Assembly: GCF_000429485.1 (NCBI RefSeq)
Contig: NZ_KE386907.1
Span: forward strand, 443,096 to 507,095
DNA: 64,000 nucleotides
Direction: 5' to 3'
From: Aliagarivorans marinus DSM 23064
Lineage (GTDB): Bacteria > Pseudomonadota > Gammaproteobacteria > Enterobacterales > Celerinatantimonadaceae
Shown here: positions 39,537 to 47,365 of the stretch, piece by piece
Position numbering within the stretch: position 1 is the stretch's first letter
How the letters are laid out: each line of letters opens with the position of its first letter
The notes under the pieces: model-generated
Databases searched by the model: none
Seen by the model: only the letters and a program-made list of their open reading frames with translations
Told to the model about the DNA's origin: nothing
Position numbers and translations under genes: made by a program

Positions 39537-40835
39537 ATGGAAGCACTGAGTGGACAACCCGGCGCAGCGCGCTACAGCGAAGAACAGCACAAACGCCATA
39601 GGGACCTACGTAGCCCCTGGCAACGCGACCGAGCGCGGGTCCTCCACTCAGCGGCCTTCCGCCGCTTGCAAAACAAGACTCAGGTATTGGGGGTCGGTGA
39701 TAACGACTTTTACCGCACCCGCCTGACCCATTCTTTGGAAGTGGCACAGATTGGCACCGGCATCGTCTCCCAGCTGCGCGCCAGCCAACCCGACCAGCAG
39801 CCACTTCTGCCCAGCCAGAACCTAATCGAAGCACTGTGCCTGGCCCACGACATTGGCCACCCGCCGTTCGGCCACGGCGGCGAAGTCGCACTCAACTACA
39901 TGATGCGCGAGCATGGCGGCTTTGAGGGCAATGCGCAAACCTTGCGTATTCTCACCAAGCTGGAGCCCTACACCCGCAACTTTGGCATGAACCTGTGTCG
40001 CCGCAGTTTACTGGGGGTCATGAAGTATCCCTGCCTTATCAGTGAGCTGGAGCGTGAGCCCAAGCCGAAGCCGGCCGTGAACTTCCGCCAGCTTAAAGTC
40101 GGTGAATGGAGCCCCGCCAAGGGCATCTACGATGATGACCTCGCCGTCTATCAATGGATACTCGCCCCTTTGTCAGAGTCTGATCGCGCGCTGTTTACCT
40201 CTCACGAGCTACGCCAAACCGGCCAGCACCGCCGTAGCCGATTCAAATCCTTAGATTGCTCAATCATGGAGCTGGCCGATGATATCGCCTACGGCGTACA
40301 CGATTTAGAAGACGCGGTAGTGCTAGGGATCGTCCACCAAAGCGACTGGCAGTTAATGGTTGCCGAGCCGATGAGTAAGATTGAAGACTGTTGGCTGGCC
40401 GAAGAGATTGCCTCACTGGGGGAGCTACTGTTTAGTGACCATCACTATGAGCAAAAGGAAGCCATCGGCTGTCTGGTGAACGCCTTTATCACCGCCATCG
40501 GCCTGGAGCGACAAGGCTGCTTTGATGAGCCGCTACTCGACTGGCAAGCCCGCCTGGCCCCACCTATGGCACAAGCGCTGGATATCCTCAAGCGCTTTGT
40601 CCTGAACTACGTCATCCAAACCCCACAGATAGAGATTGTGCGCTTTAAAGGCCAACAGATTGTGATGGAGCTCTATCAGGCATTCGCCAGCGACCCCGAG
40701 CGGCTGCTGCCACTGAACACTCGCAGCCGTTGGAAAATCGCCGCCGAGAGCAACTGCCAATCACGCGTAATCAGTGACTACATCGCCGGTATGACCGACG
40801 ACTACGCCCAGCGACTCTATCAGAAGATGTTCTAG
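39537..40835 (+). CDS. dGTPase-like dNTP triphosphohydrolase
   Basis: HD-superfamily enzyme expected to split dNTPs into deoxynucleosides and triphosphate. The 432 residues are shorter than E. coli Dgt (505) and match the shorter dGTPase-like proteins. The metal site is visible as [12 protein letters not shown], then [16 protein letters not shown], and later [21 protein letters not shown] lies before the ATG. It is 11 bp after alaA, so probably cotranscribed. Some members of the wider family take part in phage defence, but nothing here points to that. Confidence 0.87.
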   Translation: MEALSGQPGAARYSEEQHKRHRDLRSPWQRDRARVLHSAAFRRLQNKTQVLGVGDNDFYRTRLTHSLEVAQIGTGIVSQLRASQPDQQPLLPSQNLIEALCLAHDIGHPPFGHGGEVALNYMMREHGGFEGNAQTLRILTKLEPYTRNFGMNLCRRSLLGVMKYPCLISELEREPKPKPAVNFRQLKVGEWSPAKGIYDDDLAVYQWILAPLSESDRALFTSHELRQTGQHRRSRFKSLDCSIMELADDIAYGVHDLEDAVVLGIVHQSDWQLMVAEPMSKIEDCWLAEEIASLGELLFSDHHYEQKEAIGCLVNAFITAIGLERQGCFDEPLLDWQARLAPPMAQALDILKRFVLNYVIQTPQIEIVRFKGQQIVMELYQAFASDPERLLPLNTRSRWKIAAESNCQSRVISDYIAGMTDDYAQRLYQKMF

Positions 40836-40861
40836 GGCTTTTACTGCGCGTCGAATCAGCA

Positions 40862-40877
40862 TGTGAAGTCCTGCACA
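40862..40877. promoter_or_regulatory. CRP-like site upstream of the CBS gene
   Basis: TGTGAAGTCCTGCACA has the CRP spacing and differs from the TGTGA-N6-TCACA core at one position. It lies about 85 bp before the predicted start of the CBS transcript. Low to moderate confidence. Confidence 0.4.
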
Positions 40878-40911
40878 CTTCCCCGCTTAGTCTGCGATTT
40901 ATTGTTAGGCT

Positions 40912-40952
40912 TTGATAAGTATCAAGTTGTAATCCGTAACGCCTTCTACAGT
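40912..40952 (+). promoter_or_regulatory. FNR box and promoter of the CBS-domain gene
   Basis: TTGATAAGTATCAA at 40912-40925 is a perfect FNR (EtrA) consensus site. A -10 like TACAGT lies at 40947-40952, which puts the transcription start near 40959 and the FNR site centred at about -41, the class II activator position. The gene would therefore be switched on when oxygen is low. Confidence 0.7.
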
Positions 40953-40985
40953 TAAAGTGTAACCGTTGCTTGTGAGGGACCTTCT

Positions 40986-41423
40986 ATGATTACCGTTGCG
41001 GATATTATGACCAGTAATCCCCATACCGCCCGCCCCGACAGCTCACTCGCCGAGGCGAGGCAGTTGCTGCGTAGCCACGGTTTTCGTCACCTGCCGGTTA
41101 CCGACGAGCAGGGTCAACTGCTCGGCATCGTCTCTGAGCGCAATCTACTCGCGGCTCAGGAATCGAGCCAGACTAAGATCTCCCATGAACAACGCACCGA
41201 GCAAGAGCTCAGTATCGACCTTCGTCAGCTGATGGTGGAGAAGGTCTACACTGTCTCTCCGCAAGCCTCAGTGGAAGACGCTGCTCGCTATCTGGAAGAG
41301 CATAAGATTGGCTGCCTGCCGGTACTTGAGGACCAACAGCTGGTGGGGATCATCACCGATACTGACTTTGTTGGCGTGGCTATCACCTTGCTGGAGTTGA
41401 TGCGCGAACAAGAACCCCTCTAG
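40986..41423 (+). CDS. Two-CBS-domain protein
   Basis: A 145-residue stand-alone pair of CBS domains, modules that usually bind adenine nucleotides and sense energy state. Domain 1 covers about residues 1-60 (ADIMTSNPHTARPDSSLAEA, HLPVTDEQGQLLGIVSERNL). Domain 2 covers about 75-135 (LMVEKVYTVSPQASVEDAA, CLPVLEDQQLVGIITDTDF). No partner domain is attached. GAGGGA precedes the start. The FNR box upstream and the terminator downstream make it a single-gene unit. Confidence 0.86.
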   Translation: MITVADIMTSNPHTARPDSSLAEARQLLRSHGFRHLPVTDEQGQLLGIVSERNLLAAQESSQTKISHEQRTEQELSIDLRQLMVEKVYTVSPQASVEDAARYLEEHKIGCLPVLEDQQLVGIITDTDFVGVAITLLELMREQEPL

Positions 41424-41479
41424 CTAAATTGCGTAAACGCACACAATAGATCCTGTAATTATTGGATCAGCTGTTAGCT

Positions 41480-41506
41480 AAAAAAGCAGCGTAAAGCCGC
41501 TTTTTT
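41480..41506 (+). terminator. Terminator of the CBS gene
   Basis: AAAAAAGCAGC (41480-41490) pairs with GCCGCTTTTTT (41496-41506) with one mismatch and a GTAAA loop, and ends in a run of T. It lies 57 bp after the CBS gene stop. Confidence 0.75.
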
Positions 41507-41540
41507 CTCCACTCTCGTGTAAATTTATAACAATTAACGC

Positions 41541-41569
41541 TTGATATGTGACTGACATCACATTAGACT
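41541..41569 (+). promoter_or_regulatory. Promoter with CRP site for a putative small RNA
   Basis: TTGATA (41541-41546) and TAGACT (41564-41569) are 17 bp apart, as in a sigma-70 promoter. A perfect CRP core, TGTGACTGACATCACA, fills 41547-41562 between them. CRP bound there would block RNA polymerase, so repression is expected. A second -10-like TAGAAT at 41578-41583 would put CRP near -36, less typical of activation. Confidence 0.6.
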
Positions 41570-41575
41570 TACAGC

Positions 41576-41716
41576 CGTAGAATCAATGGTGACATTGCAC
41601 TGTAACCGATTTTTCAGGGTTCGCTAATCGCCCTTGCTGTACTTGCCCTTTGTGACAGCATGTATTAGTCATTCCTTATGTCTTTTTAATCCAGCCGTTT
41701 TGGTTGGATTTTTTTT
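41576..41716 (+). ncRNA. Putative CRP-controlled small RNA
   Basis: The segment from the predicted start near 41576 to a strong terminator at 41716 is about 140 nt and holds no credible reading frame (the only ATG-started frame has 13 codons and no ribosome binding site). It lies between two plus-strand genes, after the terminator of the CBS gene and 100 bp before the EamA gene. Promoter, CRP site and terminator together suggest an independent RNA. I do not recognise it as Spot 42, CyaR or any other named RNA. Its 3' end (a hairpin plus T-run) is of the type seen in Hfq-bound RNAs. It could instead be a long leader or attenuator remnant for the EamA gene. Confidence 0.5.
41688..41716 (+). terminator. 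Strong intrinsic terminator of the putative small RNA
   Basis: AATCCAGCC (41688-41696) pairs with GGTTGGATT (41702-41710) with one G-T wobble and a GTTTT loop, and runs into eight T (41709-41716). No gene lies just before it, which is why a small RNA is proposed. Confidence 0.85.
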
Positions 41717-41818
41717 GCCTGAAATTTAACCCTGTCGATCGAGATTACAGCCTGTCATTGATGTCGGCGCTGTGCTAACGTCGCCCCATTCGCAGTAAGC
41801 CTAGTTTTCCACAGTACT

Positions 41819-42724
41819 ATGTATCAGTTAATCCAGCAGATTATCCCACGCGGCGCTCAATTTATGCTGCTCTCTTCCTTAGGTTTCGCGCTGATGGCGG
41901 CCTGCGTCAAGCTACTTAGCAGCCAAGGCATCCCGGTGTTTGAGATCGTCGCCGCGCGTGCACTGGTATCACTGGTTCTCAGTTATGCCGATGTGCGGCG
42001 CAAACGTATCTCGGTGTTTGGTCACAACCACCTGCTACTGTTTGCCCGTGGTGCGGTCGGCACTTTAGCGTTGATCTGCGTGTATTACGCGGTAACCGTG
42101 CTGCCGCTGGCGGAAGCCACCATCTTGCAATACCTCCACCCGGTGTTTACCGCTTTGCTCGCGCTGCTGTTTCTTAAAGAACGGGTGCATCTCTCCACCC
42201 TGCTTTGCGTAGCGTTCTCGCTGGCAGGTTTGTATGTGATGGTGGGCCCATCGCTATCCAGTGATTACGTCAGCGAGCTCCCCCTACTTGGGGTTGGACT
42301 TGCGGTACTAGGCGCCTTTGGTAGCGCGGTGGCCTATGTGATTGTGCGCCAGTTAAGTAATCGAGAGGATGCCTCGGTGATTATCTTCTACTTTCCGCTG
42401 GTGGCCTTGCCGGTATCGCTACTACTGATGGGTAAAGACGCCACGCTGCCAACGCTGTCGCAGGTGGTACTGCTGATCATGGTAGGTATCTTCACCCAAA
42501 TCGGGCAGATCGGTCTGACCAAGGCGATGCAAACCTTAACGGCCGCCAAGGCAACTGCCTTTGGCTACATCCAGATCGTGTTCTCGATTGTATTGGGCAT
42601 TGTGTTGTTTGCCGAAGCGCCAGCCGCCAGCACCTATGCGGGCGGAGCGTTGATTGTTTTGGGGGCTATGGCTAACCTTTTTGGCAGCACACTTAGTACC
42701 AAGATGCGCGCGAGCAAACGCTAG
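41819..42724 (+). CDS. EamA-family (DMT) transporter
   Basis: Inner-membrane protein of 301 residues with about ten hydrophobic segments and two EamA halves (first half through about residue 140, second half from about 155 to 290). Sequence such as YYAVTVLPLAEATILQYLHPV and KAMQTLTAAKATAFGYIQIV is typical of drug/metabolite exporters. The substrate cannot be told. No good ribosome binding site precedes the ATG, so the true start may differ. acpH follows after 39 bp. Confidence 0.85.
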   Translation: MYQLIQQIIPRGAQFMLLSSLGFALMAACVKLLSSQGIPVFEIVAARALVSLVLSYADVRRKRISVFGHNHLLLFARGAVGTLALICVYYAVTVLPLAEATILQYLHPVFTALLALLFLKERVHLSTLLCVAFSLAGLYVMVGPSLSSDYVSELPLLGVGLAVLGAFGSAVAYVIVRQLSNREDASVIIFYFPLVALPVSLLLMGKDATLPTLSQVVLLIMVGIFTQIGQIGLTKAMQTLTAAKATAFGYIQIVFSIVLGIVLFAEAPAASTYAGGALIVLGAMANLFGSTLSTKMRASKR

Positions 42725-42763
42725 CAGCGCTAAACCGAGTGCCAACCGGCAGAGCTATCCATT

Positions 42764-43342
42764 ATGAACTACCTCGCCCACCTGCATATCGCCGCCCATA
42801 CCCACACCTCCTTGGTGGGGGCGTTTATGGGAGATTTTGTGAAAGGCCGGGCCTGGCAGCAACTACCCACGGAACTCGCGCAGGGAGTCCGCTTACACCG
42901 CCATGTAGATAGCTGGATTGACCAGCGCTACCTCGACGCCCAACTGCCGCAGCTTTTTCCTGCATCGCTTAGGCGCTTTAGCACCATCGCACTCGATATC
43001 TACCTCGATTATCTGCTGTGCACCCACTGGCCACGTTTTCATCCTCAAGCGCTCAACGCCTTTATCGACGAAAGCTACGCGCAGCTAGCCAGCGCGACAC
43101 TTGAAGGGCGAGCCCTATATGTGCGAGATGCCCTAGTGGAAGGTGATTGGCTCGGCTACTACCGGATCCAAGCCAATATGGAGTCGGTACTGCGCGGCGT
43201 CAGCAGTCGGATGCGCAGAGGCTTTGATGCCGCGGGTATGTACCAAGCTCTCGTCGACCAGCATACGCAGATTGAGAGTTTTTTCACCCATCACTACCCC
43301 CTGTTGCTGGAAGATTGTCGACAATATCTCGATGACGAGTAA
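42764..43342 (+). CDS. acpH: Acyl carrier protein phosphodiesterase AcpH
   Basis: Removes the 4'-phosphopantetheine arm from acyl carrier protein. The 192 residues start MNYLAHLHIA, with GAFMGDFVKG and LHRHVDSWIDQ, all signatures of the family, and YLDYLLCTHWPRF in the middle. The length matches E. coli AcpH (193). It converges on aceA, with a shared hairpin terminator between. Confidence 0.9.
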   Translation: MNYLAHLHIAAHTHTSLVGAFMGDFVKGRAWQQLPTELAQGVRLHRHVDSWIDQRYLDAQLPQLFPASLRRFSTIALDIYLDYLLCTHWPRFHPQALNAFIDESYAQLASATLEGRALYVRDALVEGDWLGYYRIQANMESVLRGVSSRMRRGFDAAGMYQALVDQHTQIESFFTHHYPLLLEDCRQYLDDE

Positions 43343-43348
43343 CACGAC

Positions 43349-43374
43349 AAAGGCAGCCACTAGGGCTGCCTTTT
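43349..43374. terminator. Bidirectional terminator between acpH and aceA
   Basis: GGCAGCC (43352-43358) pairs with GGCTGCC (43364-43370) across an ACTAG loop, flanked by AAA and TTTT. It can end acpH on the plus strand and aceA on the minus strand. Confidence 0.8.
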
Positions 43375-43404
43375 CTTTACTCCGCTACGAGCCGATTAAG
43401 CTTA

Positions 43405-44712
43405 TCAGAACTGCTCTTCTTCGGTGGAGCCGGTCAGCGCCGTCACTGAAGACTCGCCGCCTTGAATCACATTGGTGACTTGGTCGAAGTAGCCGGTGCC
43501 CACTTCTTGTTGGTGAGCCACAAAGGTGTAACCACGCTCTGCCGCGGCAAACTCCTTCTCTTGGACCATCTCAACATAGTGGCGCATGCCTTCGCCTTGG
43601 GCGTAGTTGTGCGCCAAGTCGAACATGTTGTACCACATGTTGTGAATACCGGCCAAGGTGATGAACTGGTACTTGTAGCCCATATCGCTCAATGCCTGCT
43701 GGAAGCGGGCGATGGTTTCATCATCAAGGTTTTTACGCCAGTTGAACGATGGCGAGCAGTTGTAGGCCAGCAGCTGATTCGGGAACTTAGCGTGAATGGC
43801 ATCAGCGAATTTACGTGCCTCTTCCAAACACGGGGTGGCGGTTTCACACCAGATCAGGTCAGCATACTCTGCATAAGCCAGACCGCGGCTTATCGCTTGG
43901 TCAATGCCAGGTGTCACGCGGTAGAAGCCTTCCGAGGTGCGCTCGCCAGTGATGAACTCTGCGTCATAAGGGTCAACGTCAGAGGTCAACAAGTCAGCTG
44001 CGTTGGCGTCGGTACGGGCGATTACCAAGGTAGGCACATCGGCAACGTCAGCAGCGAAGCGGGCTGCAATCAGCTTTTGTACGGCTTCCTGAGTCGGTAC
44101 TAGTACCTTACCGCCCATATGACCGCATTTTTTCACTGACGCGAGCTGATCTTCAAAGTGCACACCGGCGGCGCCCGCTTTAATCATCGACTTCATCAGC
44201 TCGAACGCGTTCAGCACCCCGCCAAACCCTGCTTCAGCATCAGCCACGATGGGTAGGTAGTAGTCAATGCCGCCATTGGCAGGTGACAGACCATTTGCCC
44301 ACTGGATCTGATCAGCACGTTGGAAGGAGTTGTTGATACGCTCAACCACCTTCGGTACCGAGTCCACCGGGTAGAGGCTTTGATCAGGGTACATGCTTGA
44401 CGCACTGTTGTTATCGGCGGCGACCTGCCAGCCTGAGAGGTAGATGGCTTCGATACCCGCTTTAGCTTGTTGCACTGCTTGACCGCCGGTCAGCGCGCCC
44501 AAACAGTTAACATAGCCCTTCTTCGCTTGGCCATTGACCAGCGACCAGAGTTTCTCCGCGCCACGACGAGCAACGGTGTTTTCGGGAACGACGGAGCCGC
44601 GCAGCTTAACGACTTCTTCAGCAGAATATGGACGTTTTACGCCTTTCCAACGTGGGTTCTCTGCCCAATCTTTTTCCAACTCAGCAATTTGTTGCTCTCT
44701 TGATACTGTCAT
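43405..44712 (-). CDS. aceA: Isocitrate lyase
   Basis: First enzyme of the glyoxylate shunt, needed for growth on acetate and fatty acids. The catalytic motif [10 protein letters not shown] is present, with the Mg-binding and substrate residues around it ([22 protein letters not shown]). I choose the start [16 protein letters not shown] (435 residues, as in E. coli) because GAGGGATGG stands in front of it. A longer frame would add 13 unlikely residues. Malate synthase (aceB) is not adjacent, unlike in enterics. About 1.1 kb of gene-poor DNA lies upstream. Confidence 0.97.
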   Translation of the reverse strand: MTVSREQQIAELEKDWAENPRWKGVKRPYSAEEVVKLRGSVVPENTVARRGAEKLWSLVNGQAKKGYVNCLGALTGGQAVQQAKAGIEAIYLSGWQVAADNNSASSMYPDQSLYPVDSVPKVVERINNSFQRADQIQWANGLSPANGGIDYYLPIVADAEAGFGGVLNAFELMKSMIKAGAAGVHFEDQLASVKKCGHMGGKVLVPTQEAVQKLIAARFAADVADVPTLVIARTDANAADLLTSDVDPYDAEFITGERTSEGFYRVTPGIDQAISRGLAYAEYADLIWCETATPCLEEARKFADAIHAKFPNQLLAYNCSPSFNWRKNLDDETIARFQQALSDMGYKYQFITLAGIHNMWYNMFDLAHNYAQGEGMRHYVEMVQEKEFAAAERGYTFVAHQQEVGTGYFDQVTNVIQGGESSVTALTGSTEEEQF

Positions 44713-45646
44713 GTTCCATCCCTCGTATTCTGGTGTGGCTTCGGTCAGCAAAACTCTGCTGTCCTAAGCCGCTTTAATTACCCACGGCGTTAACCGCAGC
44801 CTTGTAGAGTAAGTAGCGCGCCTTATGGCTGCGCTTGAAAGGCCAGCCGGGGTGGTCAGGGTACAGAGGAGAGACCATCCCCTTGGGCCATGTAGCCAGT
44901 GAACCGGCTCTTGCTTTGGTCAGCACCTGCTTTGAAATTATTTTGTAAGTGTAAGCAGGGGTACAAAAACCTTATTGCTATCTTAGCTGTTGTTTTTTTG
45001 TTCTTCCTTCTCAGGAAACCTTTAGAAAAATTCAAACGCTCGTTTTATGTTTTTCTTCAAGATGCTGTTTTTTATAACAGTCACAGCGAAATATGCAAAA
45101 TATAAAATAGTATATTTACTCTACTAATTCGAAGTGATGGATAGGATCTCAGCTTCTTCCAAACTCATTCCGTAATTAATTTTCTGTAATTTATTTTCAT
45201 TTTTTCTACAAAATTCCGCTGACTGGAAATCGACTTAACCTTAACGTTAATGTAACCAGCTCAGACTGAACGCCTGTAAATGCTCTGCGGGCGTATTTAA
45301 CCCTCTGAATTGACGAGTAATATTTTCTTGCTGAGGAACTCCATTAAGTAAGAGCATGTGGCAGGAATGGCGAGATTAAATCTACAGTCGAATTAATCTG
45401 AGGATGACTTGTTAAATAACGGCAAAACTGGTCCGAGTTGGTTGGCCCTGCGCAACTTCACACTTTTTAAAATTGTCGCTCAGTAGTTGGCGCATTCACC
45501 GAACCGAGACGCACAACTAGCGTGACTTAACTCACAGCTTGCTTCCGGTTTGGGGCATCCCTTATCAGCAAAATGAATACGCTAGCTGGAAGAACTCACC
45601 GAATTAAGCAGCAAACAATAAGCAGTGTGGCGAGCAGTGAGGCCAA

Positions 45647-45699
45647 GAAGGTAGAAGGTAGAAGGTAGAAGGTAGAAGGTAGAAGGTAGAAGGTAGAAA
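45647..45699. repeat. Tandem heptamer repeat, seven copies of GAAGGTA
   Basis: Seven perfect copies of GAAGGTA run from 45647 to 45695, followed by the partial unit GAAA. The unit length is seven, so copy-number change would alter spacing by a non-helical amount. It lies 47 bp before the phoU terminator hairpin and outside any gene. Confidence 0.95.
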
Positions 45700-45746
45700 G
45701 CCATAGCGAAAATCGAAGCGCGTAGTCAGCTCTTATCATAAGCAAC

Positions 45747-45768
45747 AAAAAAGGAGGCCGAAGCCTCC
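45747..45768 (-). terminator. Terminator of the pst-phoU operon
   Basis: GGAGGC (45753-45758) pairs with GCCTCC (45763-45768) across CGAA. On the minus strand it is followed by TTTTTT. It lies 37 bp after the phoU stop. Confidence 0.85.
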
Positions 45769-45804
45769 CTATCATTTGCAGCAGCTTAGGGCTGTGCCCA
45801 GCCC

Positions 45805-46506
45805 TTACAGCAGCTCTTTGATCTCGTCGCGGCCGAGGTGGCGAACGTCTTTACCGCGAACAAAGTAAATCACATACTCTGCGATATTCTGACAGCGGTC
45901 ACCCACTCGCTCCAAGTCGCGCGCTACCGAAATCGCGTCGAGGATCTGCGGGATGGAGCGCGGGTCTTCCATCATGTAGGTCATCTGCTCGCGAATAAAG
46001 CGCTCATACTCTTTGTCCACTTTCTTGTCGGCGCGGTGCACCTTAAATGCAAGATCTACGTCCATACGGGCAAAGGCATCCAGTACCTCTCGCAACATAG
46101 CGGTTGCACGCAGCCCCAAGTGCTCAAGGCTTGCCAGAGAGCTGTTATGCTTATCGTTCTGGCGCTGCACCATACGGGCAATCTTCTCAGCTGCATCACC
46201 GATACGCTCTAAGTCGGCGATGGTTTTGATAATCGCCATCACTACACGCAGATCGCTCGCCGCAGGTTGGCGCTTAGCGATGATGCGGGTGCACTCTTCG
46301 TCAATTTGCACCTCAAAGCCGTTCACCTTACCGTCAGTCTCGATAACCTTTTCGATAAGGTCGTGATCGGCCTTGCTGAGCAAGTGAATGGCATCTTTGA
46401 GCTGCTCTTCAACCAGGCCGCCCATCGCCATAATTTGATTACGCACGTGGTCCAGCTCAGCATTGAATTGACCAGAGATGTGCTTGGAAATATTTAACTT
46501 GTCCAT
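45805..46506 (-). CDS. phoU: Phosphate transport system regulator PhoU
   Basis: Negative regulator that connects PstSCAB with PhoR, keeping the Pho regulon off when phosphate is ample. The 233 residues form two helical repeats, each with a metal-binding E(D)xxxD-type motif ([19 protein letters not shown] and [19 protein letters not shown]). It follows pstB by 16 bp and ends the operon. Confidence 0.97.
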   Translation of the reverse strand: MDKLNISKHISGQFNAELDHVRNQIMAMGGLVEEQLKDAIHLLSKADHDLIEKVIETDGKVNGFEVQIDEECTRIIAKRQPAASDLRVVMAIIKTIADLERIGDAAEKIARMVQRQNDKHNSSLASLEHLGLRATAMLREVLDAFARMDVDLAFKVHRADKKVDKEYERFIREQMTYMMEDPRSIPQILDAISVARDLERVGDRCQNIAEYVIYFVRGKDVRHLGRDEIKELL

Positions 46507-46522
46507 GAATCTTCCTTAAGGC

Positions 46523-47341
46523 TTAACCGTAGCGGCCAGTAATATAGTCTTCAGTTTGCTTTTCCGACGGCGTCGTAAACAGGGTATTGGTGTCGGCGTA
46601 CTCAATCAGGTTACCCATGTACATAAAGGCTGTTTGATCCGACACCCGCGCTGCCTGCTGCATGTTGTGGGTAACAATCACTACAGTATAACGGCTCTTG
46701 AGGTCGTTAATCAGCTCTTCAATAGTAAGGGTTGAGATCGGGTCCAGCGCCGACGTAGGCTCATCGAGCAATAGCACTTCTGGTTCGATGGCGATGGCGC
46801 GGGCAATTACCAAACGCTGCTGCTGACCGCCTGAGAGGCCAAAGGCATTCTCGTGCAAACGATCTTTTACCTCATCCCACAGCGCGGCACCGCGCAGTGA
46901 GCGCTCTACCGCTTCGTCAAGCACGCGGCGGTCTTTAATGCCTTGCAGACGCAGGCCGTACACCACGTTCTCGTAGATGGATTTCGGGAAGGGATTAGGG
47001 CGTTGGAACACCATGCCCACGTTGCGACGCAACGCCGCTACATCCACGCTCTTGTCATAGATATTTTGACCGTGTAGCTGGATCTCGCCGTCGATACGGC
47101 AGATATCCACCAGGTCGTTCATCCGGTTGATACAACGCAGCAAGGTCGACTTACCACAGCCCGAGGGACCAATAAATGCGGTTACCTGACCTTTTGGCAC
47201 CTTCATCGAAACATCGAACAGCGCTTGTTTGCTGCCGTAGTACAGGTCGAGGTTTTTTACTTCCAGCGCGGTTTGCTCGGCACTTAAGTTGGCCAAATCC
47301 AGCACAGTCTCACGATTGTTATCAGTGTTCAGAGTAATCAT
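46523..47341 (-). CDS. pstB: Phosphate ABC transporter ATP-binding protein PstB
   Basis: ATPase of the high-affinity phosphate importer. The 272 residues show Walker [21 protein letters not shown], the signature [16 protein letters not shown] and Walker [15 protein letters not shown]. An N-terminal extension of about 25 residues precedes the domain. It follows pstA by 24 bp and lies before phoU. Confidence 0.98.
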   Translation of the reverse strand: MITLNTDNNRETVLDLANLSAEQTALEVKNLDLYYGSKQALFDVSMKVPKGQVTAFIGPSGCGKSTLLRCINRMNDLVDICRIDGEIQLHGQNIYDKSVDVAALRRNVGMVFQRPNPFPKSIYENVVYGLRLQGIKDRRVLDEAVERSLRGAALWDEVKDRLHENAFGLSGGQQQRLVIARAIAIEPEVLLLDEPTSALDPISTLTIEELINDLKSRYTVVIVTHNMQQAARVSDQTAFMYMGNLIEYADTNTLFTTPSEKQTEDYITGRYG

Positions 47342-47365
47342 GTTTTTTCCTTAAATTTGGCTAAC

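Larger units (their letters stand above)
44713..45804. other. Gene-poor intergenic region between aceA and phoU
   Basis: About 1.1 kb between two minus-strand genes. It is AT-richer than its surroundings (45000-45250 in particular), holds no convincing gene, and contains a heptamer repeat (45647-45699) and the phoU terminator (45747-45768). It must hold the aceA promoter near 44720-44950. A 68-codon frame at 44899-45105 with a hydrophobic stretch (LIAILAVVFLFFLL) starts at GTG without a ribosome binding site, and I do not accept it. A small RNA here is possible but not shown. Confidence 0.6.

Noticed and set aside
44899-45105. A 68-codon frame with one hydrophobic segment
   Set aside because: It starts at GTG with no ribosome binding site, lies in AT-rich DNA where chance hydrophobic frames are common, and has no family resemblance.
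45330-45410. Three AGGA motifs that might mark a CsrB-like RNA
   Set aside because: Only three copies, not set in clear hairpin loops, and no promoter or terminator frames them.
45647-45699. CRISPR array
   Set aside because: The unit is seven bases with no spacers, so it is a simple tandem repeat.
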